Assembly: GCF_017301735.1 (NCBI RefSeq)
Contig: NZ_CP071090.1
Location: 7,554,001 to 7,618,000, forward strand
DNA from: Pyxidicoccus parkwaysis
Lineage (GTDB): Bacteria; Myxococcota; Myxococcia; Myxococcales; Myxococcaceae
Length of the DNA: 64,000 nucleotides
Reading direction: 5' to 3'
Of the stretch, positions 24,890 through 32,892 are shown piece after piece. The position numbers and the translations under genes were made by a program. The notes below the pieces were generated by a model. That model did not search any database. It had not been told where the DNA came from and saw only the letters and a program-made list of their open reading frames with translations. Numbering within the stretch: position 1 is the first letter of the stretch; every line of letters starts with the position of its first letter.

Positions 24890-26305
24890 TACTACCCGGT
24901 CACATGCGTGACGCTGCTCTCGGAGGCGCGCGAGCGTTGACCGGGCGCAGGCACAGAGGGCAGTGGCCAATGCGGCGAAGCAGCAGGAGTTGGAGCTGCC
25001 GCCGCACCTGGGGCAGCGCCCAACGTGCCCGGCTCCGGGGGGAAAAGCGCCCGGTGCAAGGCGAGGAAGCCATGGGCCACCATGCAGAGCGTGGCGTGGT
25101 GGTGGAAGCCTCGCCAACTGCGGCCCTCGAAGTGGTCCAGGCCCACTTCTCCCTTCAACTCCTGATAGTCGCGCTCCACGCGCCAGCGCAGCTTGGACAG
25201 ACGTACCAACTCCTTGAGCGGTGTGTCCTTTGGCAGGGACGACAGGTGATACTTTGTCGGACCTGCTTCACCGCGCGGCCATTCCACCAGCAGCCACACC
25301 TCTTCACCTGGCGGCTCGCGCCAGACGTGGTGCTCCGCCGTCTGCACTCGCATGGCGGCAAAGCGTGAAGACTGCATGCCTCGGCTTCCCTGGCGCCAGC
25401 GCACGACGTGAAAGGCAGACCGAGGGAGGTTCCGAGCCAACTGCTCGATGAGGACCGGGCGGTGGCCTGACTCATCGACGTAGCGCGTGCGAGGACGGCC
25501 CATCTGGTGCGGCACTCGGTGAGGAAGCTGCGGCCCGGCCCCCGGAGGCCAGACGTTGGTATTGCCTTGCACGCCCACAAGGAAGTGCAACCCCCTGTTG
25601 CGAAGCGCCTCCCGAAAATCTCGGCAGCTGCCGTAGCCGAAGTCAGCCAGGACGAGCTTTTCACGTACGCCCCAGCCGCGTGCTTCATCGAGAAGCTCGA
25701 GCGCCAGCTCCCACTTGCGTTCGAAGTGGACCTCCTGCGGGACACCCGCTGCGCGCATGCGGCGCCTGTCCGTTGTCCACTCCTCGGGGAGGTACAGGCG
25801 CATCCCAATGCAGCCGCTGCCCTTCTCGCCCGCCATGTGCAGGCTCACTGCGACCTGGCAGTTGTCCGTGCGGCCCAAGGTGCCCGAGTACTGGCGTGCG
25901 ACACCCACGGAATGCACGCCTTTCTTCGGGAACCCCGTGTCGTCGATGAGGAGGGCTTCCAGGGCGGGTAGCTCCCGCTCCAACTTCTGGGTGAGGCGAC
26001 AGCGTACCCGAGTGTCATCCCAGGCCGCGCCGGACACGCACTGCTGCAGGCGTTGGCGCAAAGCCTCCGTCTGGTCTGGCGAATGGGCCAGTCGTGCCGC
26101 CATGGGCTCGATGCTCTTGCGCTCCCCATCCAGCAGGAGGCCTGTGACGTAGCCGCCCAGAGCGCGCCGCCGCTCCGTGCGGCCCATTCCCACCGTCATC
26201 GAGTCCAGGTACTCGGAGAGCTCTCGGTCAAGCTGGTGCAGTTGAGCCGGCGTCATGCCCCTTCAACACGGGGCTCCCGAGCCCGATTCATCTGACCGAG
26301 TAGCG
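24890..26305 (-). mobile_element. IS701-family insertion sequence
   Basis: A complete element of about 1.4 kb with one transposase gene. Imperfect terminal inverted repeats: CTACCCGGTCACATG at 24892-24906 and, on the other strand, CTACTCGGTCAGATG at 26303-26289 (13 of 15 identical). The transposase stop codon lies inside the left repeat. The flanking bases are TTAA (24886-24889) on the left and TTAG (26306-26309) on the right; IS701 elements duplicate a 4-bp YTAR target, so this is a near but not perfect target duplication. The right end abuts the TAA stop codon of the neighbouring phospholipase gene. Confidence 0.8.
24892..26256 (-). CDS. IS701-family transposase
   Basis: 454 residues. DDE-type transposase with LLIDDTGFPKKG near residue 100 (first D), LVLADFGYGSC near 205 (second D) and RWRVERDYQELKGEVGLDHFEGR near 385 (E), the usual IS701/DUF4338-like arrangement with a characteristic HSVGVARQYSGTLG after the first Asp. 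The N-terminus YLDSMTVGMGRTERRRALGGYVTGLL is typical too. The last 70 residues are Pro/Ala-rich. No frameshift or stop interrupts it, so it may still be active. Start ATG 26256 directly inside the right end of the element. Confidence 0.92.
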   Translation of the reverse strand: MTPAQLHQLDRELSEYLDSMTVGMGRTERRRALGGYVTGLLLDGERKSIEPMAARLAHSPDQTEALRQRLQQCVSGAAWDDTRVRCRLTQKLERELPALEALLIDDTGFPKKGVHSVGVARQYSGTLGRTDNCQVAVSLHMAGEKGSGCIGMRLYLPEEWTTDRRRMRAAGVPQEVHFERKWELALELLDEARGWGVREKLVLADFGYGSCRDFREALRNRGLHFLVGVQGNTNVWPPGAGPQLPHRVPHQMGRPRTRYVDESGHRPVLIEQLARNLPRSAFHVVRWRQGSRGMQSSRFAAMRVQTAEHHVWREPPGEEVWLLVEWPRGEAGPTKYHLSSLPKDTPLKELVRLSKLRWRVERDYQELKGEVGLDHFEGRSWRGFHHHATLCMVAHGFLALHRALFPPEPGTLGAAPGAAAAPTPAASPHWPLPSVPAPGQRSRASESSVTHVTG

Positions 26306-28204
26306 TTAGAAGTCGCGATAGCAGAGGTAGTTGTCCTCCCACGCCGAATCGGCCTCGGAGAAGCGCACGCATGTCCTACCCGCGACGGGCCCCTGGTAGG
26401 ACCAGGTGAAGTACACCGGGCTGTTGTTGGGGACGCAGAGGTAGTTGTCGTCCCAGGGCGAGTACGTCCCCGCCGTGTCTCCCGGCTCGTTCACCAGGGT
26501 GCAGCGCATGCCCTGGATGGGGCCGGCCCAGCTCCACTTCCAGTGGTAGGCGTCCGCCTCGGGAACGACGAGATAGTTGTCGTTCCACATGCCGCTGTGC
26601 GTGTCGCCTGGCTCCTCCAGCTTCAGCGCGTTGGCGCGGTTCGGGGGCGCGTAGTGCCAGAACTCCACCAGGCCGCGCCAGTCACCCTCCACCAGCCGGT
26701 CGTTGTAGGCGAGCCACGCCGTCGTCTGGCCGGACGCCACCAGCACCCGGGTGAGCGCCGCGTTCTGCGCGCCATTGCGGGGCGCGGAGAAGACATAGCC
26801 GGACGGGCAGCGGCCGGTGTTCTGGCTCCATGTGCCCGCGGTAGCGCTGAGCTGCCAGTCGAGCGGTGAGTCCAGCTTGCGGCACGCGAAACGCTTCTGC
26901 TGGTCGCACCGGGCATCGTTCCAGCGGCCGTTGGAGCGCAGCTCGGCACAGTCCTCGTCGTTGAAGTTGTCGGGCTGCCCGTCATCCCAGCTCCAGAGGG
27001 AGGCCTTCATCAGCTCCTGGAAGTCGCGGTACGGCCCGAAGCCCGACTGGCCAATCGGGTCCAGCACGACGCCCACGTTGCACTCCTGGGCGCGGCGTAC
27101 GTGCTCGGGGGACGTGGACCAGAAGACCGGCTCCTGGCTGCTGTCTCCGACGAAGGAGTAGAAGCGATTGTCCGTGGGGTGCGCTGGTAGCGGCTGATAC
27201 GAGCCATACCAGCCGCTGCCCGAGTCGAACACCTTCCACTCACACGCCTGGCGCTCCTCGTAGGACATCCAGAAATTCTTGATGCTGGCCTGCCCGTTGT
27301 CCGTCCACCACGGCCAGCTCGACTGCCAGTCGACGGAGAGGGCCTCGCCCTGGGGCCAGCCGCTGCCGGGCATGGGGATGTTGCCTCCCAGGACGAGGAC
27401 CTGCCGCCCGAAGGCGCGAATCCGGTCCACGCTGGGGAACAGGTTGCTGTTCCCCCGGAGCTGGTTCAGCTCCTGGCGGCTGAGGAACTCCTCCGTCAGC
27501 TCGTTGTAGAAGGTGAGCGCCACCTCTTGCGTCCGCGAGTCGTCCCACTCCCGCTGGACGTTGATGAAGATGAGCTCGTTGGGGTTGGACACCAGCCAAT
27601 CGCGGACCTCACGCAGCGCGTAGGCCAGGGGGCGCGAGCCGATGGGACACGGCCTCGAGGCCGAGTGACACACCTGGATGCGCGACGTCGCATCCGCGTG
27701 GACGTCCATGTCGATGGAGCGGACGCCCATGCGGAGCATGTCGGTGATGGAGAACGAGTGCTGCCACCCGGCCAAACCCGAGCCCAGCGACTCCTGCGCG
27801 GTGTTGTACGTGTTGTGCGCGCCCAGCCACGCGACGTGGTTGAAGGGCTGGCTTCTGCCGAGCCGCCGCTGGAGACCCAGGGCGCGCGCGGACGGGGACT
27901 CGGTGAAGGACGTCACGTCGGGACGCCACCGGCGCTGCTCGGCGGGCGCGGAGTCGGGAGCGTTCTGGCAGCTCCCGCCGGAGGGCGCGAGGCCGCGGTC
28001 GCACCAGTTCCACACGCCCGCCCAGTTGGGGTTGCAGGGCGCCTGCCCGAAGGCGCCGCAGGTGACATCGCTGTAGGCGGCCTGTCTCACGGATGCAAGC
28101 GCGCCGGGCTCCCGCTCCGGGGGACTCTCGCATCCGAGCCAGAGGACGGACGTAATGCCAAGCCACAGGACTCCTCTCCATGCAATCTCACGAGCTGCTG
28201 CCAT
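26306..28204 (-). CDS. PI-PLC-X-domain lipoprotein with C-type-lectin-like module
   Basis: 632 residues. The signal MAAAREIAWRGVLWLGITSVLWLGCESP has the lipobox LWLGC. Residues 115-330 are a phosphatidylinositol-specific phospholipase C X domain: AWLGAHNTYNTAQ (first catalytic His near 130), SIDMDVHAD, IQVCHSASRPC (second His near 178), LIFINVQREWDD. Around residues 405-440 DDGQPDNFNDEDCAELRSNGRWNDARCDQQKRFAC is a C-type-lectin-like signature (WND, paired Cys). Three short repeats with W-DNYL near the C-terminus follow. Start ATG 28204 has AAGGAG eight bases upstream. The gene ends exactly at the IS boundary, stop TAA 26308-26306, apparently intact. Probably a secreted or surface lipid hydrolase. 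Confidence 0.82.
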   Translation of the reverse strand: MAAAREIAWRGVLWLGITSVLWLGCESPPEREPGALASVRQAAYSDVTCGAFGQAPCNPNWAGVWNWCDRGLAPSGGSCQNAPDSAPAEQRRWRPDVTSFTESPSARALGLQRRLGRSQPFNHVAWLGAHNTYNTAQESLGSGLAGWQHSFSITDMLRMGVRSIDMDVHADATSRIQVCHSASRPCPIGSRPLAYALREVRDWLVSNPNELIFINVQREWDDSRTQEVALTFYNELTEEFLSRQELNQLRGNSNLFPSVDRIRAFGRQVLVLGGNIPMPGSGWPQGEALSVDWQSSWPWWTDNGQASIKNFWMSYEERQACEWKVFDSGSGWYGSYQPLPAHPTDNRFYSFVGDSSQEPVFWSTSPEHVRRAQECNVGVVLDPIGQSGFGPYRDFQELMKASLWSWDDGQPDNFNDEDCAELRSNGRWNDARCDQQKRFACRKLDSPLDWQLSATAGTWSQNTGRCPSGYVFSAPRNGAQNAALTRVLVASGQTTAWLAYNDRLVEGDWRGLVEFWHYAPPNRANALKLEEPGDTHSGMWNDNYLVVPEADAYHWKWSWAGPIQGMRCTLVNEPGDTAGTYSPWDDNYLCVPNNSPVYFTWSYQGPVAGRTCVRFSEADSAWEDNYLCYRDF

Positions 28205-28418
28205 GCGTTCCGCTCCTTGGTGGGGGGCACCCGGCGTGCCGGATTGCACCTGTCACCCCCAATAGCGCTCCTGTCCTTCCCATGCTCTCACCCGAGGGCG
28301 CCTCCTGGGCTCTTTTCAAGCATTTGAAATGGCCATGTCACACGCGGCACCGGCTGCGTCGTCCTGGGGCTGGAAGGGCACTTCGCCCCCAGAACGAGGA
28401 CCTGCACATGAAGCCCGG

Positions 28419-28686
28419 ATGAATGCCTTCACGGTCGCGCCGGACGCCCTCAACCTCATGGTGGATTTCAGCAAGAAGGTGGAGGCACTGGGGCTGGACC
28501 GAGGCCCTGACGCTCCTCTCCCAGACGCACGCACCCGACGAGGACTACGCTGCGCTCGAGCCGCACTTCACCGAAGAGGAGATCGTGAAGCCGACCCTCA
28601 TGATTGGCGTCATCAACACCGCGAACCGGCTCGTCCTCGGCTTCCGGGCCGTGCACCCGGTGGCCCCTCGCAGTGAAGCCGCCTGA
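28419..28686 (+). pseudogene. Remnant of AhpD-like / carboxymuconolactone decarboxylase family gene
   Basis: The N-terminal frame (ATG 28419: MNAFTVAPDALNLMVDFSKK, VEALGLD) matches the start of an AhpD/CMD-family protein, and a different frame further on (WTEALTLLSQTHAPDEDY, HFTEEEIVKPTLMIGVINTANRLVLGFRAV) matches the end. Between them about 60-65 residues, including the catalytic CxxC segment, are missing, and the join near 28495 (CTGGACC) changes frame. So this is an internally deleted, frameshifted gene. The stop at 28684-28686 overlaps the start of the adjacent sigma-factor remnant by 14 nt, the arrangement typical of an intact ECF41 operon. Confidence 0.75.
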
Positions 28687-29139
28687 TTCGAATCCCGCGG
28701 ACGTCTTCGACCCGCTCCGCCCCCGGCTGCTCCGCATCGCGTACCGGATGCTGGGCATCGTCGCGGAGGCGGAGGACGTGGTGCAGGAGGCGTATCTGCG
28801 TTGGCACCAGACGAACCGCGACGTCGTGCGGGACGCCGAGGCCGTGCTCGTCCGCACGGTGACGCGCCTGTGCCTGGACGTCCTGAAGTCCGCGCGCGTC
28901 CGGTGCGAGGAATACGTGGGGACCTGGCTTCCAGAGCCCATCCTCGAGACAGTGGAGGGCAGCTCGTACATGAGGGCACCATCGACGGCCTGCCCGCGTA
29001 CGTCACGCTGGATCCGGATGGAATGCTGCAGACCACGGCGTTCGCCATCGAGGACGGCCAAATCGTCGCCATCTACGCCACGCGCAACCCCGACAAGCTG
29101 AAGGGCATCCGGCGCGCGGTGGTGGGCGATTCGTCATAG
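28673..29139 (+). pseudogene. Remnant of ECF41 (SigJ-like) sigma factor
   Basis: From GTG 28673 the frame encodes FDPLRPRLLRIAYRMLGIVAEAEDVVQEAYLRW and LVRTVTRLCLDVLKSAR, a sigma region 2 of ECF type, ending at REEYV-like CEEYVGTWLPEPILETVE. Then, after a frame change near 28957, the sequence LVHEGTIDGLPAYVTL, TTAFAIEDGQIVAIYATRNPDKL gives the last part of the SnoaL-like C-terminal extension found in ECF41 sigma factors. The whole of sigma region 4 and most of the extension are missing. ECF41 genes are commonly next to carboxymuconolactone decarboxylase genes, which is exactly the neighbour here. Non-functional as a sigma factor. Confidence 0.75.
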
Positions 29140-29559
29140 GAGGCTCCAGCGCGCGGCGAAGGACTCGCGCGTGAAGTCGACGAACCGGAGCATGGCAGGC
29201 GTGCCGCCGGCCATGCCCGGCGGTGGGCTCGCCTCTTGTGGCTTCGGCCCTGCCCACGCTTCGGGGAACTGAACCTGGGTTGCGTGTGCATCTCCCTTTC
29301 CGGCTGTGGGAAGAGGCACACGCGAGCCCTACCCGAGTGCGTCCAGCGCGGCCTGGGGCATCTTGTCCAGCATGTCCGCCGCCGAGGGCGACAGCCAGAG
29401 TCTACGGACGCTCACGAATGGCAGCCCGTTGACGGCGAGTCCGCAGCGGTGGCGAGGGCGGGTGCAATGGATTTGCGGCTCCGGCGTAGGGTCGCTGGAC
29501 CTGTGCCCTGCTTGACTCGCTCGCGCCATGGCGCCGAGCCCCACGCCGGAGGAAGCCTT
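29140..29559. other. Intergenic region, possible gene remnant
   Basis: About 420 bp with no full gene. On the minus strand a short end of frame (stop at 29134-29136; residues AMLRFVDFTRESFAARWSLL) looks like the tail of a real protein but has no beginning; it could be a relic of the same decay that affected the two preceding genes. The ribosome binding site of the following permease gene (GGAGGAAG) is at 29549-29556. Confidence 0.3.
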
Positions 29560-32106
29560 ATGTTCGGACGCCGCCCCCAGGGAGACTTCGACGAGGAGGC
29601 CGAGCACGACGCACGGCGCAACTCCGGCAACGTGGCCGCCGCCCGGGACCGCTCCCATCACGCGCCGGCGTCCGCGTGGCTCGAGGGTTTCGGGCGGGAC
29701 CTGCGCCACGCGTGGAGCGCGCTGCTGCGCACGCCGAGCTTCCTCGTCACCTGCGTCGGCACGCTCGCGCTCGCCATCGGCGCGGTGGCGGGCATGTTCA
29801 GCGTCGTCAACTCCGTGCTGGTGCGGCCGCTGCCGTTCCGGGACCCCGACCGCCTCGTCGCCGTGATGGGCACCGCCCCGGGCTCGGACCTCCCGGAGCG
29901 CTTCGACCTCAGCGCGGACTTCTACGTCCAGTACAAGGAGCGCTCGAAGCTCCTGGACGGCATCGCCCTGCTCAGCTCGGGCACGTCCACGCTGCGCGCC
30001 GACACGCGCGTGGAGCGAGTCCCGATGGCGTGGCCCACCATCGACCTGTTCGAGACCTTCGGCGTGCGCCCGCAGCTCGGGCGCCTGCCAGTGGCGGAGG
30101 ACGGGGACCAGGTCGTCGTCATCAGCGACCGGCTGTGGACGAGCTGGTTCGGACGCGACCCATCCGTGGTCGGCAGGTCGTACTTCGTCTCGGACGGCAT
30201 GAAGGAGGTCATCGGGGTCATGCCCCCGGAGTTCCGCTACCCGAGCGACGAGACGATGCTCTGGGTGGCCAATCCGGTGCGGCTCGAGGACCTGCGCCCC
30301 GGCCAGCTCGGCGCCGTCGTGGTGGGCCGCATGAAGCCGGGCGTGACGGCGGAGCAGCTGAGCGCGGAGCTGACCACGCTGTCGAAGCAGCTGCCGGCGC
30401 GCTTCGGCGGACCGCCCAGCTATGCGCGCCTCATCGAGCAGCACCGCGCGCGGGTCGAGCCGCTGCTGGAGCGGATGGTGGGCCGCACGGCCCGCACGTC
30501 GCTCTGGCTGCTGCTGGGCGCGGTGTGCGTCGCGCTCGTCATCGCGTGCGCCAACGTCACCAACCTCTTCCTCGTGCGCGCTGAGCGGCGCGCCCCCGAG
30601 CTGGGCGTGCGCCGGGCGCTGGGGGCGTCGCCGGGGCAGCTCGTCCGCTTCCAGCTGGCAGAGGCGCTCCTCGTGGCGCTGCCCGCGGGGCTGCTCGCCA
30701 TTGCCCTGAGCGCGGCCACGCTGCCGCTGTTCCTCGCGGCCGCGCCGCGGGGCATCCCGCGGCTGGGCGCCGTGCGGCTCGACCTGGCCACGGTCGCTGC
30801 CACGTTCGTGCTGGTGCTCCTCACCGCGCTGGTCTGCGGCGCCGTGCCCGCGCTGCGCGCCTCGTCCGCCAACCTCAGCAGCATGCGTGACGGGGGGCGG
30901 ACGGCTACGGCGCGCCGGCACGGGTTCCGCAACGCGCTGGTGGTGGGGCAGACGGCGCTCGCGCTCACGCTGCTCATCGGCGCAGCGCTGTTGCTGCAGA
31001 GCTTCAGCCGCCTGCGGAACGTGGACCCGGGCTACGAGACGGACGGCATCTACACGTTCCAGTTCGCGCCCGACCAGCCGCATCTGACGGACGGCCCCGC
31101 GTGGGGCCGGCTGCACCTGGCCTTCATGGACCAGTTGCGGGCGCTGCCGGGCGTCACCGGCGTGGGGCTCGTCAACAATATCCCGCTCGACGAGGGGACG
31201 CCGATGGGGAGCTTCTTCTCCGACGCCATGCCCGAAGCCGACGGCGGCGCGCGGTTCGGCATGAACTTCACCGCGGGCGACTACTTCCGGGTGATGGGCA
31301 TCTCGCTGCAGGAGGGGCGCACGTTCACCAACGAGGAGGCCTTCACACCCAACAGCAGCGTCATCGTCAGCCGTTCGGTGGTGCGCAAGCTCTGGCCGAA
31401 CGCGAGCGGCCTGGGCCAGCGCCTGCGCGTCGCCACGCCCCGGGATGGCGTGCTGCCCTTCACCGTGGTGGGCGTGGTGGAGGACGTGAAGCAGGACGAC
31501 TGGCGCGAGGCGGCCGAGGCGGTCGTCTACTTCCCCCTGACCGGGCCGGCCCCGGGCACGTGGCAGATGGGCTCCCCGGCCTACGCGGTCAAGTCATCGC
31601 GCGCGGACGCGCTGCGCGACGAGGTGCGCGAGCTCGTGCGCCAGGTGGCCCCCGAGGCGCCGGTCTACCGCGAGTACACGATGGAGTTCCTGGCGCGCCG
31701 GTCCACCACCGAGCTGTCGTTCACGATGTTGACCTTCGCCGTGGTGTCCGGGCTGACGCTGTTGCTTGCCGCGGTGGGCCTGTACGGCGTGCTGTCGTCC
31801 GTGGTGGCCGGGCGGACGCGGGAGATAGGCGTGCGGATGGCGCTCGGCGCGACGCCGCGCGCCGTGCGCCGGCAGGTGGTGGGGCAGGGCACGCGCGTCG
31901 TGCTGGTCGGCGTGGCCATCGGGTTGGTGGCGGCCTTCGCCTCCACGCGCTTCCTCACCGCGCTGCTCTACGAGGTCGAGGCGGTGGAGCCCGGCCTGTT
32001 CGCGCTGACGTCCGGGTTGATGGTCGTCATCGGCCTGGCCGCCAGCTACCTGCCCGCGCGGCGCGCGAGCAGCGTTGACCCGGTGGTGTCGCTGCGCAGC
32101 GACTGA
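29560..32106 (+). CDS. ADOP/MacB-like ABC-type permease with two FtsX domains
   Basis: 848 residues. An N-terminal soluble tail leads into LRTPSFLVTCVGTLALAIGAVAGMFSVVNSVL (residue 65-95), a MacB periplasmic-core domain (DPDRLVAVMGTAPG ... DQVVVISDRLWTSWFGRDPSVVG ... GVMPPEF), then three helices of the first FtsX domain (TSLWLLLGAVCVALVIACANVTNLFLVRAERR ... LGVRRALGAS), a duplicate core domain and a final FtsX domain (TLLLAAVGLYGVLSSVVAGRTREIGVRMALGA). This is the ADOP (duplicated orphan permease) architecture, without an ATPase gene beside it. ATG 29560 follows GGAGGAAG. Such proteins work in export or envelope stress with a separate ATPase (family knowledge). Confidence 0.88.
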   Translation: MFGRRPQGDFDEEAEHDARRNSGNVAAARDRSHHAPASAWLEGFGRDLRHAWSALLRTPSFLVTCVGTLALAIGAVAGMFSVVNSVLVRPLPFRDPDRLVAVMGTAPGSDLPERFDLSADFYVQYKERSKLLDGIALLSSGTSTLRADTRVERVPMAWPTIDLFETFGVRPQLGRLPVAEDGDQVVVISDRLWTSWFGRDPSVVGRSYFVSDGMKEVIGVMPPEFRYPSDETMLWVANPVRLEDLRPGQLGAVVVGRMKPGVTAEQLSAELTTLSKQLPARFGGPPSYARLIEQHRARVEPLLERMVGRTARTSLWLLLGAVCVALVIACANVTNLFLVRAERRAPELGVRRALGASPGQLVRFQLAEALLVALPAGLLAIALSAATLPLFLAAAPRGIPRLGAVRLDLATVAATFVLVLLTALVCGAVPALRASSANLSSMRDGGRTATARRHGFRNALVVGQTALALTLLIGAALLLQSFSRLRNVDPGYETDGIYTFQFAPDQPHLTDGPAWGRLHLAFMDQLRALPGVTGVGLVNNIPLDEGTPMGSFFSDAMPEADGGARFGMNFTAGDYFRVMGISLQEGRTFTNEEAFTPNSSVIVSRSVVRKLWPNASGLGQRLRVATPRDGVLPFTVVGVVEDVKQDDWREAAEAVVYFPLTGPAPGTWQMGSPAYAVKSSRADALRDEVRELVRQVAPEAPVYREYTMEFLARRSTTELSFTMLTFAVVSGLTLLLAAVGLYGVLSSVVAGRTREIGVRMALGATPRAVRRQVVGQGTRVVLVGVAIGLVAAFASTRFLTALLYEVEAVEPGLFALTSGLMVVIGLAASYLPARRASSVDPVVSLRSD

Positions 32107-32261
32107 CGGCGTCGCTCACGCTCGAGGACCGCGCGGGCTTCCTCCAACGCCGCGGTGTCGAGCTTCCGCTCCCTCAAGTGGGGGCGGAGCCGGGGTTGGA
32201 GGAGGAGAGCCCAGCCTTTGCCGCGACGGTGGAGGAGCCGAGGAAGGAGCACACCCCCCGT

Positions 32262-32303
32262 GCCAAAGAAAAAGCCCAGCAACCCGGTGGGATTGCTGGG
32301 CTT
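32262..32303 (-). terminator. Rho-independent terminator of ssrA
   Basis: On the minus strand AGCCCAGCAA (32303-32294) pairs with TTGCTGGGCT (32282-32273) around an 11-nt loop, followed by TTTTTCTTTGG. It begins 6 nt after the mature 3' end of the tmRNA. Confidence 0.9.
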
Positions 32304-32308
32304 CTCAG

Positions 32309-32671
32309 TGGAGGCGGCGGGAATCGAACCCGCGTCCGAAAGCCTTCTGCTCTTCGACCCTACGTGCGTAGTCCGCGATTTGCTACGTCCCTGAGGCTCC
32401 CACGGACGGGATACTCAGAGCCGGTCCTGGAAAGGTCTCGCTACCTCGGGCCCAGGCACCCTCGGCAGCCAGCCCGCATTATGACGGTCCATCCCAACCC
32501 CACGGGCCGAGAGCTGGGGGACCGCGCACTAGAAGCTGTTGTTAGGCAGCCAGCGCGAGCTCAACGTTGTCGTTGGCTTTTGTGTTCTTGCCGGGTTGAA
32601 TTTACGAGCTACCTGACAAGCTCGGCACGCGTCTCGAACTTCAATGCCCCCGTCGAAACCAGGTCGCCCCC
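32309..32671 (-). ncRNA. ssrA: tmRNA (transfer-messenger RNA)
   Basis: The 5' end GGGGGCGACCTGGTTTCGACGG (32671 downward, shown in part) and the 3' end with T-arm GGTTCGATTCC and acceptor strand CGCCTCC are the standard one-piece tmRNA ends; GGGGGCG pairs with CGCCUCC (one G-U). The discriminator A is at 32309 and is followed by CTG, so the CCA tail is not encoded. The tag reading frame on the minus strand runs from 32577 to 32542 and gives ANDNVELALAA then TAA, a normal tag ending in the LAA degron. tmRNA with SmpB rescues stalled ribosomes. Length about 363 nt. Confidence 0.95.
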
Positions 32672-32723
32672 GGTACGTTGACTCACTGCGACTTCACGCG
32701 GGCTGCGTCACCCGCGCTTCCTC

Positions 32724-32751
32724 ACATTAACCGCTGACGAAGGTGCGTCAA
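32724..32751 (-). promoter_or_regulatory. Probable sigma-70-type promoter of ssrA
   Basis: On the minus strand TTGACG (32751-32746), 16-bp spacer, TAATGT (32729-32724). Transcription would start near 32716, leaving a leader of about 45 nt to be removed by RNase P or other nucleases before the mature 5' end at 32671. Confidence 0.5.
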
Positions 32752-32892
32752 TCCTCATGACACGGCCGGCGCGTACTTCACCGCACGGCTCCGGACACTC
32801 CCTTCACAACCTGCACCCCCAACAGTCGAGCCGTCGTAGGGTCGCCTCCCCGCCGGGTCACATCGTCAACGCCCGGCCCACGAGGACGACGA

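Noticed and set aside
29134-29319. Small minus-strand frame ending in FARWSLL
   Set aside because: No start or domain; recorded only as a possible remnant in the intergenic entry.
32046-32282. Small minus-strand frame upstream of the ssrA terminator
   Set aside because: Overlaps the end of the permease gene and has no start context or protein-like pattern.
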